Positions 10,289 to 20,000 of a stretch of DNA of 64,000 bases are shown here, piece after piece; position 1 is the first letter of the stretch; each line of letters begins with the position of its first letter. Origin of the DNA: Acidimicrobiaceae bacterium (GTDB lineage Bacteria > Actinomycetota > Acidimicrobiia > Acidimicrobiales > RAAP-2). The stretch is taken from positions 67,386 to 131,385 of the forward strand of contig PMLV01000077.1 of NCBI GenBank assembly GCA_003160635.1. The letters run 5' to 3'. A program made the position numbers and the translations under genes. The notes under the pieces were generated by a model. It had not been told where the DNA came from and searched no databases. It worked only from the letters and a program-made list of their open reading frames with translations.

Positions 10289-11869
10289 GTGATGGAGGGT
10301 CACCTGTTCATCATCGACGGGAATCTCACGAAGTTGTCCTGTGACGCATGGCTGTTACCTACAGATGGTGGTTTCTTCGTGGAGAGTTGGTGTGCAGAGC
10401 TCGTCGGATTGGTGCAGGAGGGGATTCTCGAAGCTCAACCATGGGCAGAGGGTGAGCGGTTCCGCCCGTTCACAGAGGAGCCTCCCGAGTCGAATCCGTG
10501 GGTATGGCTCGGAAACGTTGGGCGAGATGAGCGATGGTCTGCAGATTGGTTCGCGAGCCAGGCCGGTGAATTCGTGAAACAGGCATCGCACCGAATTGAG
10601 TCGCTCAAAGTCGCGAGGCCTCCTAAGAGTGGAGACCTTCCGCCTCTCTTGGCCGTGAATGCCCTTGGGTCTGGCAAGGGTGGAAAAGCTTCAGAAAAGG
10701 GGGCCCTGTTCGAGGCCCTCATTCCGAGACTCCGATCATCTGCTGAGCAATGTTGCGTTGACGTGGTTTTGGTCACAAAAGGAAGGGCGGCGTATTCAGC
10801 GGCGCAAAGAGTAAGGCGGAAGTTGGTCGATAGTGACGACGCAAAGTGGGCGATTGATGAGACCTGGAGGCTCGGACCCAATGCTCCAAACCTCCAACCG
10901 ATCGCCGAGGACTTAGCGCAATCGGTTCAACGAGACAATCTCGTGTTGTTCTTCGGGGCCGGAGTCAGCATTGACGCCGGCATCCCTCCATGGCAAGCCC
11001 TTCTCGACGAAATCGCGCGCGATGCGGGTCTAGGGGGTCAGTTGGATCAGCTCAGAAACCTGGATCTGAGAGACCAAGCTGCCATAGTGGGTCGTCTGCT
11101 CGAAGAGGACGGTAGATCACTCGGTCAACTTGTGGCAACGCACACATCAGCCACGAAATACTCATTGGCTCACGGCCTCCTTGCGTCGCTCGCTGTGCGT
11201 GAGGCCGTGACTACCAACTATGACAACCTCTTTGAGGCGGCGGTTGGCAACGGTGAAGGTGGACTGGCAGTACTCCCGGGAAACGCCGTCAAACCCTCAC
11301 AGCGATGGTTGTTGAAGTTACATGGAAGCATTGAGGACGAGAACAACATCGTCCTGACCCGGGACGATTACCTCGGTATTGCTACAAGACGCGGTGCTCT
11401 AATCGGGCTGGTGCAGGCAATGTTAATGACGAAGAAGATGCTCTTTGTAGGTTATTCGTTGACGGATGAGGATTTTCACTCGCTCATCAGCGACGTTCGC
11501 ATGGCCGTTCCTCCCGGACAGAATCTCGGAGTGGTAATCACACTTCTGCACAATGACTTCTTTGAAAAGCTTTGGAACAGAGACATCCGAGTGGCTCCGA
11601 TGTTGACGTCCAGCAGCGAGCCAAGCGAAGCAGACAATGCAGTGGCAGCGAGGCTAGTGCTGGTTTTTCTCGATCTCGTCGGATTTTTGGCGGCTGATTT
11701 GGATGCCTTCATGCTTAAGCCCGACTACGACAGCATGCTTACTGACGATGAAAAACTTCTAGCTGCAGCGCTCGAACAACTTTCACATTCCGTGTCATCC
11801 CTAGATGCTCCAGGACTGCGTAGGGTGCGCTCGCTTCTCAGCGACTTTGGTCTGGAACGCGGAGAATAG
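10289..11869 (+). CDS. SIR2-family protein with N-terminal macro-like domain
   Basis: C-terminal SIR2 motifs NLVLFFGAGVSIDAGIPPW, TTNYDNLFE, LLKLHGSIED. N-terminal HLFIIDGNLTKLSCDAWLLPTDGG and LLAVNALGSGKGG resemble macro-domain blocks (GDITxLxVDAIVN, PAxGTGxGG). Confidence 0.75.
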   Translation: MMEGHLFIIDGNLTKLSCDAWLLPTDGGFFVESWCAELVGLVQEGILEAQPWAEGERFRPFTEEPPESNPWVWLGNVGRDERWSADWFASQAGEFVKQASHRIESLKVARPPKSGDLPPLLAVNALGSGKGGKASEKGALFEALIPRLRSSAEQCCVDVVLVTKGRAAYSAAQRVRRKLVDSDDAKWAIDETWRLGPNAPNLQPIAEDLAQSVQRDNLVLFFGAGVSIDAGIPPWQALLDEIARDAGLGGQLDQLRNLDLRDQAAIVGRLLEEDGRSLGQLVATHTSATKYSLAHGLLASLAVREAVTTNYDNLFEAAVGNGEGGLAVLPGNAVKPSQRWLLKLHGSIEDENNIVLTRDDYLGIATRRGALIGLVQAMLMTKKMLFVGYSLTDEDFHSLISDVRMAVPPGQNLGVVITLLHNDFFEKLWNRDIRVAPMLTSSSEPSEADNAVAARLVLVFLDLVGFLAADLDAFMLKPDYDSMLTDDEKLLAAALEQLSHSVSSLDAPGLRRVRSLLSDFGLERGE

Positions 11870-11890
11870 GGGATCTCGAAAAAACTGTCC

Positions 11891-12775
11891 TTAACGCTCA
11901 GTCTCGTCGCAGAAGGCATCGATCGTGAGGTGGTGCAGGGCCACCAGATCTTCCATCGTGATGCCGCCTCCGGTGTAGCCACCGGCAAGTGCATACACGA
12001 CTCGTTGTCCTCGCTCTGCGGCCCACTCAGCGACCATCTGCTCACGTACGTTGAGATCGGCCTTACTGACGCCGCTGTTGGCGGGGTCCATCCCCGCGTT
12101 GTACAGCACTAGATCGAAGGTGCCAGCCCGGCCGGCGTGTTGCAGCGCCGTTGCTATGTCGTCGATGTAGCTGCCCGGACCCGAGTACGTGAGGGAGTCC
12201 TGTGCGGCGCTCGGCTCCCAGCTGTCGAACTTCACCGTGGATACGTCGATCTGAACAACCTCATTGGACGATGTCATGGATCGGGTGCCGCCCCCGCAAT
12301 GGGCATCGAAGTCCAGGACGAGGATTCGCTCGGCGCCCCGGTCGAGCGCGTCGGTTGCTGCTACGGCTAGCCCATTGAACGTGCAATAGCCCGCGCCGCG
12401 ATCCCGTCTCGCATGGTGGAGTCCCGACGAGAGAGAGCCCGCCACACGACTGGTGGAGGTCAGGACCTCCGACACGGCAGCGACGAGTCCGGTCGAATGG
12501 GCCGTCGCCATGGTCGGAAGCTTCGGGTCCCACTCGAACCCTTGCGACTCCGCCAGAGCCGAGGGCGTGCCTGTGCGCACGGCCAGTACGTACTCGGGAC
12601 CATGGAGTCGGTCGATGATTTCACTGGTCCGTTCCGTGAAGTGTCCCGGATCGACGACAGTTGCCGAACTGTCGTCTCCGAGAGCCGCGGCCAAGGCTCC
12701 AGATTTGCGGGTGGTGTCGAAGGCGAAGTCGGACGAGACGAACTCAGAGTTGTAGAAGACATTGTGTCGCGTCAT
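11891..12775 (-). CDS. Histone deacetylase / acetylpolyamine amidohydrolase superfamily protein
   Basis: SGLHHARRDRGAGYCTFNGLAVAA, ILVLDFDAHCGGGT, LVLYNAGMDP, ALAGGY: HDAC-fold active-site blocks in order. Confidence 0.85.
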   Translation of the reverse strand: MTRHNVFYNSEFVSSDFAFDTTRKSGALAAALGDDSSATVVDPGHFTERTSEIIDRLHGPEYVLAVRTGTPSALAESQGFEWDPKLPTMATAHSTGLVAAVSEVLTSTSRVAGSLSSGLHHARRDRGAGYCTFNGLAVAATDALDRGAERILVLDFDAHCGGGTRSMTSSNEVVQIDVSTVKFDSWEPSAAQDSLTYSGPGSYIDDIATALQHAGRAGTFDLVLYNAGMDPANSGVSKADLNVREQMVAEWAAERGQRVVYALAGGYTGGGITMEDLVALHHLTIDAFCDETER

Positions 12776-13686
12776 CCGGCTTCGACCAGCTCGTCAGGGA
12801 TGGGGAACGCAGCGAGATGCACGAGGGAGCTTTCATAGACGAGGCCGATTCCGGCCACCGCCCCACGGAGCAGGACCTCTTCACCCAATCCCACTCCCCG
12901 GCCAGTGTCGCGGGCCGTCCCGTCAATTTGGGCGAGGAAATGTTCGATCGCCCGGATCGGGTCGGCATTCGAGGGTCGTGAAGGGGCATCGAGCGCGTGT
13001 CCCGCGACGATGCTCCGCAGATAGCGCTCCAACGTTGCGGACTTGTCGAACAGATCCAGACCGACCACCTGCTCACCAATGGTGCAGATCACGCCGATCT
13101 GGCCAGGCACCGTTCGGATCTTTTCGAGCTCGGGAGCAATGCGCTCCTCGATCTCCTCCTGGACATCGTCGAGAGCGGAGGTCTCAGAGAAGACATCGTG
13201 CGCCAGCGACTGCCGCTCGACCTCATTCCATATGAGCCCCTGGTCGGAACGACGACTGGAGACATCATCGGACCTTGGTTCCAACTTCGCCGTCTTGGCC
13301 GCCCGAAGCGATCCGGGAGCATGCTTGCGCGAAGCGGAGACCATTCGTCTCTTTCCCCAGCGTCCCGCCTCGACGCACGAGACCGGCACAACCGTCCGCA
13401 CCTGAGGCGGACAGAGCACGGTCACGTTCATGGTCCGGTTCTGGTCACCGCCGACAAGCATCTCGCCCTCCACAAGGAGAATCGGAATCAGAGCGAGATT
13501 GAAGATCGCCAGTGACGGCACTTCGGGCGGGTCGAGCTCGCTCACCTGAATCATCCCCGCTTCGAACGCTTCGGGCCCGGACAGGTAGGCCGGCCCGGTC
13601 CTTTGCGCTCCCATGAGCGGAAAGACGCTGAGTCCACCGATCGCCAATGCGTCACCCAGCTCCACTTCTACTTCGAACATCTTCAT
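12772..13686 (-). CDS. ARPP-1-like domain protein (uncharacterised)
   Basis: GDALAIGGLSVFPLMG... resembles the ARPP-1 family from memory. Start set at 13686 because of the upstream GGAGGG; 4-bp overlap with the HDAC-like gene. Confidence 0.55.
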   Translation of the reverse strand: MKMFEVEVELGDALAIGGLSVFPLMGAQRTGPAYLSGPEAFEAGMIQVSELDPPEVPSLAIFNLALIPILLVEGEMLVGGDQNRTMNVTVLCPPQVRTVVPVSCVEAGRWGKRRMVSASRKHAPGSLRAAKTAKLEPRSDDVSSRRSDQGLIWNEVERQSLAHDVFSETSALDDVQEEIEERIAPELEKIRTVPGQIGVICTIGEQVVGLDLFDKSATLERYLRSIVAGHALDAPSRPSNADPIRAIEHFLAQIDGTARDTGRGVGLGEEVLLRGAVAGIGLVYESSLVHLAAFPIPDELVEAG

Positions 13687-13815
13687 TTCCTGATTCCCTC
13701 CGTATGTGTTTTGGAACCAGTATGAAAGGGGGATGTGACAATAACATTGATGTGATTTGGGATTCCGCGCCATAAGTCCAGCTCATAACGGCGATAATAC
13801 GCTGATACATTGCGT

Positions 13816-15066
13816 CTAAACCTCCCACCACTCGCCGTCCCCGTGCACTTCGACGTCGGCGAAATACTCGTCGAACCGATCGCCTGCCTCGGTGTGGATG
13901 GGCACCACTCGGCCGGGCAGCAAAGCGGCCGCAAGAAGCTGGAGGTCGGCCACCGACGCGTGTCCGGACGCGTGGTCGAGGACGAAGGGCACGCCGGCCT
14001 CCTCGAGGGTCCGTCGCATCCGCGCCCCGCTGGGTTCTCTGAGGTAGCCCGGCCACAATGACCAAATCACCGCGCCGTCGTGGAGCACATGTGCCCTTAG
14101 AAGCTCCGGCACCGTCGATGACGGCATGAGGAGTGTCACCTTGTTGCGGTTGGTCAGGAGCCACTCGGGAAACACCCGACAATCCCGTATGAACTCAAGT
14201 CGATTGAACTCGCCACTCTGCTTCACGAGCACTCGTTGGCGATTAGGGATGTACACCTTGTAGTCGGGGAAGCCGGGCTGCGGGATGGTGGGACGAGCGA
14301 TTTCGTGGGCGAGGGTCGCGGTATAGAGATCCGTGACAAGGGTTCGTCCGGTCCGCTTGCTCGCGCGGTAGACCGTCACCAGGCGATCGATGTTCTGGGC
14401 CGAAGAGATGACACAGGCCGCTCCCGTCGTCTCGCTCATGGTCTTCGCAAGGGACAGCTCGACGTCGAGCTCACTACGGGGCTCTTCGTCCCTTGCTTGC
14501 TCACGCCGGATGTGCGTTCCCTCGCAGAGGAGGACATCGATCGGAAGGGGAGGCTGGTCGAGCAGTCGCTTGAAGAGGCTTGCTTTGCGACCGTGTCCGC
14601 GGAAGTCCCCCGAGTAGAACAAGCGCCTCCCCTCTGCCTCGATGAGCAGTGAGTACGAGTCGAATCCACTGTGATCGACGAGGAACGGGGTGACGGTGAA
14701 GGCGCCGATCTGCAGCGGCACACGATCGGACAAGTAGCCGGCCGGGTGAAGTTCGATCCCGGCAGATGAGAAGAGTTCAGCCGCCTTGAGGAGGACGGCC
14801 GCCTCCTTGCCGATGAAAAGCCGCACCCGGGCATCGACCTGGTCGATCAGCCCGTAGTGGTCCATGTGGGGATGTGAGATCAATAATCCGGCCAGGGAGG
14901 GATCGGATCCGTCGGCCAGTCCTGCCACACGGGGTAACGGAACCTGCTCGTTCCACTCCGCCCACAGAGGTTTTCCCACATCGAGGACGATTCGGCTGCC
15001 GTGGGATTCCACCTCGACGCAACTCCCCCCGATCTCGTGGGCCCCACGATGGATCTTGATCTGCAC
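13816..15066 (-). CDS. Metallo-beta-lactamase fold hydrolase (RNase J / beta-CASP-like)
   Basis: HRGAHEIGGSCVEVESHGSRIVLDVG, LLISHPHMDHYGLI, RLFYSGDFRGHG, VVPIHTEAGDRF. Confidence 0.85.
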   Translation of the reverse strand: MQIKIHRGAHEIGGSCVEVESHGSRIVLDVGKPLWAEWNEQVPLPRVAGLADGSDPSLAGLLISHPHMDHYGLIDQVDARVRLFIGKEAAVLLKAAELFSSAGIELHPAGYLSDRVPLQIGAFTVTPFLVDHSGFDSYSLLIEAEGRRLFYSGDFRGHGRKASLFKRLLDQPPLPIDVLLCEGTHIRREQARDEEPRSELDVELSLAKTMSETTGAACVISSAQNIDRLVTVYRASKRTGRTLVTDLYTATLAHEIARPTIPQPGFPDYKVYIPNRQRVLVKQSGEFNRLEFIRDCRVFPEWLLTNRNKVTLLMPSSTVPELLRAHVLHDGAVIWSLWPGYLREPSGARMRRTLEEAGVPFVLDHASGHASVADLQLLAAALLPGRVVPIHTEAGDRFDEYFADVEVHGDGEWWEV

Positions 15067-15212
15067 GACAGAAGGCTGTCACGTGGGTGTATCGAGTGGA
15101 GGGGTTGCCCACCTCAAGGCCGGTGAAATGTCTGCAAGTGCTTAGGCGGAGTACCAGGTTCCGTTTTGTCCGCGCCGCTCGCGCATTATGGCAGCAATGG
15201 CAGTCGCCTTCC

Positions 15213-16664
15213 TTATGGCTGTCGTGCGAAGAATGGAGAGGGCATCGGAATTGATGCGAACGGAACTTCAGGCATCTGCCGAGTTCTGAACGTGATGACT
15301 GAGAGGCTCGTTCTCCAGTCCTTGACGACATGGAACCGCCATTCCACCTCATCATCGAGCGATTCGACTTGGTGCCGGGTGTAAGGGCCGATCGCCGTCG
15401 TCGTCTTGTGTGCACCGACAACGAAGTCGATGACCGGCGTACCACTAACCTGCTCACTCAGTGACGCCGCGACCAACTCGGGATTGGCTTTCGCCCACAT
15501 CCAGTAGTCGAGACCCTGCAGAGTGAGCATCAAATAGTTGTCGAGTTTCGTCTCCACAATGTGCGGCGGCCCTGGCGGCGCGGCGCCGAGGAAATCAATC
15601 AAGCCGGGTTGATGACCCGGACGCCAGGAAGGAAACTCCGCGGTCAGCAGAGTAAGATCGAATAATCGCCCCGTCAATTCGAATTCATCTTGAATTGTGT
15701 GTTGTAGGCGGTGTTCCTCGTGGCCGCCATCACTCCCACCGGGCTGTCTGTTGGTGATGGCCGTTTCGATCGTAGCTTTCAGAGCCCCGCACTGTTCGTC
15801 GGTTAATTCGGATAGCAGATCAAGCGGCGGCGGTGGCTTCTGCTGGTCAGAGCGAGGTTTGGAATAACGGGTACCCGCCAAGATGCGCAGTCCTCCCCGA
15901 TGACGAGAGATTCGGAGCACCTGACGACCCATCGATTTCCATATGAGATCGTGGCCTCGGTGCCGGGGTGCAAGATCATGATGATGAGTATTCACCCACC
16001 CGACCAGGCTCTCAACCCACGCTGCCTTTTCGTGGAAAAGCGTCCTACTTAGAGTCTCGTCATCAACGCGTTCAAGGCTGTATCCGGCACCCCGTGGACC
16101 CCAATCGTGGATCTGGCCCAGCACCTCATGCTTTGAGGGTATCGCAGCCGAAACCACGCCTGCCGGATCGGTCGGATTGTAAGCCCAAACTTCGACATCG
16201 GTTTTGATCCACGGGAGTCGTTGGAGAGTCGCGCTGGCGCGCTCTTCTGGGAGGACGAGAACTACATGACGATCAGTGCCCAACGACATTCCCCATGCAA
16301 GGGCTTCGTTGTTGGCCTCCCCTGCTCCGGGCCAGCCGATTATCGCCACGATGTCGTCATTGCCATAAAACTTGAACTGCTCCGACAACCTGCTACCCGG
16401 CCAGAGCTGGGATTGAGGTATCGCGGTTTTGATTAGGTCAAGAGCGTGTTGTCCGAAAAATTCGCTCTTCCTCTGGTTCTTTGGATGCTGACTCCGCTCC
16501 ACTACTGCGAACCTTAGGTCAGGACATCGACAGAGGGGGTGGGAGAAGGCGACCTGGAACCCGTGCCCGGAGCCCCTCGCCGGGTCATCAGGTGTCGGTC
16601 GGGTTAATACCGTCAACCCCGGCTGCACTCTTGCGCCGGCGGAATGCTTGAGCCGAGGCGGCAT
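15213..16664 (-). CDS. Uncharacterised protein with possible PD-(D/E)XK-like C-terminal region; start uncertain
   Basis: Long ORF; GLIDFLGAAPPGPPHIVETKLDNYLMLTLQGLDYWMW has a D...ExK arrangement. Confidence 0.5.
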   Translation of the reverse strand: MPPRLKHSAGARVQPGLTVLTRPTPDDPARGSGHGFQVAFSHPLCRCPDLRFAVVERSQHPKNQRKSEFFGQHALDLIKTAIPQSQLWPGSRLSEQFKFYGNDDIVAIIGWPGAGEANNEALAWGMSLGTDRHVVLVLPEERASATLQRLPWIKTDVEVWAYNPTDPAGVVSAAIPSKHEVLGQIHDWGPRGAGYSLERVDDETLSRTLFHEKAAWVESLVGWVNTHHHDLAPRHRGHDLIWKSMGRQVLRISRHRGGLRILAGTRYSKPRSDQQKPPPPLDLLSELTDEQCGALKATIETAITNRQPGGSDGGHEEHRLQHTIQDEFELTGRLFDLTLLTAEFPSWRPGHQPGLIDFLGAAPPGPPHIVETKLDNYLMLTLQGLDYWMWAKANPELVAASLSEQVSGTPVIDFVVGAHKTTTAIGPYTRHQVESLDDEVEWRFHVVKDWRTSLSVITFRTRQMPEVPFASIPMPSPFFARQP

Positions 16665-16800
16665 TGGCGCAGCTGGAGCTGCAGTATTTCACCCCGCTCA
16701 GTTTGTATTGGTTGTGCTTTGCCCGCTCGGATTGACGTACAAAGAGGCGGCCGCACTTTTCGCACAACTTCGGGGATAGGCCCGCGGCAACGCGACTCAA
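16588..16800 (-). CDS. Small CGNR-like zinc-ribbon protein
   Basis: CEKCGRLFVRQSERAKHNQYKLSGVKYCSSSCANAASAQAFRRRK. Confidence 0.4.
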   Translation of the reverse strand: MSRVAAGLSPKLCEKCGRLFVRQSERAKHNQYKLSGVKYCSSSCANAASAQAFRRRKSAAGVDGINPTDT

Positions 16801-17069
16801 GGCTCAGGGAGATGCTCAACTTTCGGCGTAGAGACGAATAAGCCGAACGGTGTCTGCAAACCTGGGTTCTGCTGAGCCTGCCGGGCTACGACCAGTGCAT
16901 CGGGAACGTATGGGCGAACCTTGTCGACCGTCCCAAAGTCTCATCGGGGATCTGGTGAGAACAACACCGAGCTGGCGTTCTCATGGGAATGGGGTGTGGT
17001 CCCCGATAAATTTGGAAAATCCAGTACCCGGGGCTCCCCAATTCGTTCCACAGGCCGTAGGTTCGGGGT

Positions 17070-20000
17070 GTGCTGCACATCCACAGGTCCGAGCGGGCGG
17101 ACGCCCTGGTCGACGGGTTGGGTGAGCTGCTGCGAGAACCGCTCGCCGACGTGATGCAAGCCGAGATCGTCGCTGTCCCGTCACGAGGCGTCGAGCGCTG
17201 GCTGTCCCAACGGGTATCGGCACACCTGGGGATCACGCCGGGAAGGGCCGATGGCGTCTGTGCGAACGTCGACTTCCCCTTCCCGGGAACCTTGGTCGGT
17301 GGCGCCCTGTCATCGGCGTCGGGCATCGAGCCCGCAACCGATCCATGGCGGCCGGAACGGGCGGTATGGCCGCTGCTCGAAGTGGTAGACGCCAACCTCG
17401 ACGAATCCTGGCTCGCCGCACTGGCCGGCCACCTCCGGAATGCTGGCCCTGACGGAGCGCTGCGCCGGTTCGCCACCGTGCGCCACATAGCCGACCTCTT
17501 CGACCGTTACGGGGTACACCGTCCGGAGATGCTCCGGTCGTGGGCCGCCGGTGGCGCCGAGGCGATCACACCCGAAGAACGCTGGCAGGCGGATCTGTGG
17601 CGCCGGCTTCGAGAGCAGATCGGCCTACGCAGCCCAGCCGAACGGCTGATCGATGCCTGCAGTGCTCTGCGCGACGACGCAGCGCTCGCCGACCTTCCCC
17701 AACGGGTATCCCTGTTCGGGCTGACCCGTCTGCCCGCCAGCTATCTCGATGTGTTGATGGCACTGGCCCATCGACGGGACGTCCACCTTTTCCTGCTGCA
17801 CCCGTCGCCCGTCCTTTGGGAGAAACTGGCCGACTACCGGCCACCGAGAGGCCTGCGGCGGGCGGATGATCCCAGCACCAAAATGACAACGAACCCGTTG
17901 CTGGCTTCGTGGGGCGGCGACGCCCGGGAGATGCAGTTGGTGCTCGCCGCCGCCGGTGGTGAGGTGCTCGATGACCATCGCCCCGTCGCTCAGGGTGGAA
18001 CCACCGTGTTGCGAAGGATCCAACATGACATCCGGAGCGACCGGTCGCCATCTGGTCCGGCCCGTCATTCGCAAGACGACGCTCGTGCCATCCTCGCTTC
18101 GGACGACCGCAGTATTCAGGTCCACGGGTGCCACGGTCGAGCCCGGCAGGTTGAAGTCCTCCGTGACGCGGTACTGCACCTGCTCGAGGACGACCCCGAT
18201 CTCGAGCCCCGCGACATCCTGGTCATGTGTCCCGACATCGAAACCTACGCACCTTTCATCGACGCCACCTTCGGCGTCGCAGAACCTTCTAACGCGGGGG
18301 AGGGCGTTCCGAATCTTCCCGACCTGCGGGTGCGGCTCGCCGATCGTTCGCTGCGTCAGACCAACCCCACCCTCAGCGTCATCGCCCGGCTGCTCGAACT
18401 GGTGACCGAGCGGGTGACCGCCTCTCAGGTCCTCGATCTGGCGGGCCGCGACCCGGTCCGTTGTCGGTTCGGCCTCGACGACGACGACCTGGCACGCCTC
18501 GGAGAGTGGGTGGTTGAGTCGGGCGTGCGGTGGGGCTTTGATGCGGAGCGCCGCGCGCCCTACAAACTCGAGAGCTTGGAAGCCAATACCTGGCGGACGG
18601 GATTGGACCGTGCCCTCGTCGGTGTGACGATGGCGGACGAGCGCCAGCGCCTGGTTGGAGGCGTGCTCCCTCTTGACGACGTCGACAGCGGGGACATCGA
18701 GCTGGTGGGGCGCTTCGCCGAACTGGTTGACCGCCTCGACGAGGCGCTCACCGCCCTGGGCGAGCCCAAGTCCGTCGACGCCTGGGCCGCGTCCATCGCC
18801 CAGGCCGCCGACTCGCTCACCTCGACGTCGGAGAGCGACGCCTGGCAGCGGGAGGAGCTCCAGCGCCTTCTCGATGACCTGATCGGCGAAGCAACCACCT
18901 ACGACGCTCTCGCTCGTGTGACGCTCGAACCGAGCGACGTCGTGTCGCTCCTGTCGGATCGACTCAAGGGACGGCCTACCAGAGCCAACTTCCGCACAGG
19001 GCACCTCACTGCCTGCACCCTCGTTCCTATGCGCTCCGTGCCCCACCGGGTGGTGTGCCTGCTCGGCCTCGACGACGGAGCCTTCCCCCGGGTGAGCGAA
19101 CGTGACGGCGACGACCTCACCCTCGCCGACTCCCACGTCGGCGATCGCGATCCGCGCGGCGAGGACCGCCAGCTTCTGCTCGATGCGCTCCTGGCCGCCA
19201 CCGACACGCTGTTGATCACCTATTCGGGGCGGGACGAACGGACCAACGTCGAACGGCCCCCGGCGGTGCCGGTCGGCGAGCTGCTCGATGTCGTCGACCG
19301 GACCGTTCGAACCAGCGACGGCGCGCCCGCCCGGGCGCACATCGTCGTGCAGCACCCGCTCCAACCCTTCGACGCCCGCAATTACACAGTTGGCGAACTT
19401 GTCCCGGGACGCGTATGGAGTTTTGACCCTGTGAACCTCGAGGGAGCGAAAGCGTCAGTGAGCCGGCGCGAGCCACTGCGCCCATTTCTGCCCGGCCCTC
19501 TCCCCGATATCGACACCGCCGTGGTCGAGCTGGACGACCTCGACCGCTTCCTCCGCCATCCGGTCCGTGCCTTCCTCCGCCAGCGCCTCGGCATCAGGCT
19601 GGGCCTGGACGAGGCCGATATCGAAGATGCCTTGCCGGTCGAATTGGATGGCCTGGAGCGATGGACCCTCGGAGACCGTCTGTTGACAGCCCGCCTGGCG
19701 GGCGCCCCACTCGAGGCCTGCCTGGCCGCCGAACGGGCGCGTGGCCTCATGCCCCCGGGCGCACTGGCCGATCAGATCTTCGACCGGGTGGTTCCCGAGG
19801 TGCAGGCAGTCGTCGCCGTGGCGGTGCAGGACGAAGGGGAAGAACCGACCTCGTTGGACATCAACATCACCCTTGGTGACGGGTCGCGCATCGTGGGCAC
19901 CGTGCCACAGGTCCGGGGCGATGTCCTCCACGCGGTGAGCTTCTCGAGGCTCGGTCCCCACCAACGCCTGCAGACATGGCTGCGCTTGCTGGCCCTGACG

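Noticed and set aside
17625-19364. 579-aa antisense ORF over recC
   Set aside because: High-GC antisense shadow; the plus frame is clearly RecC.
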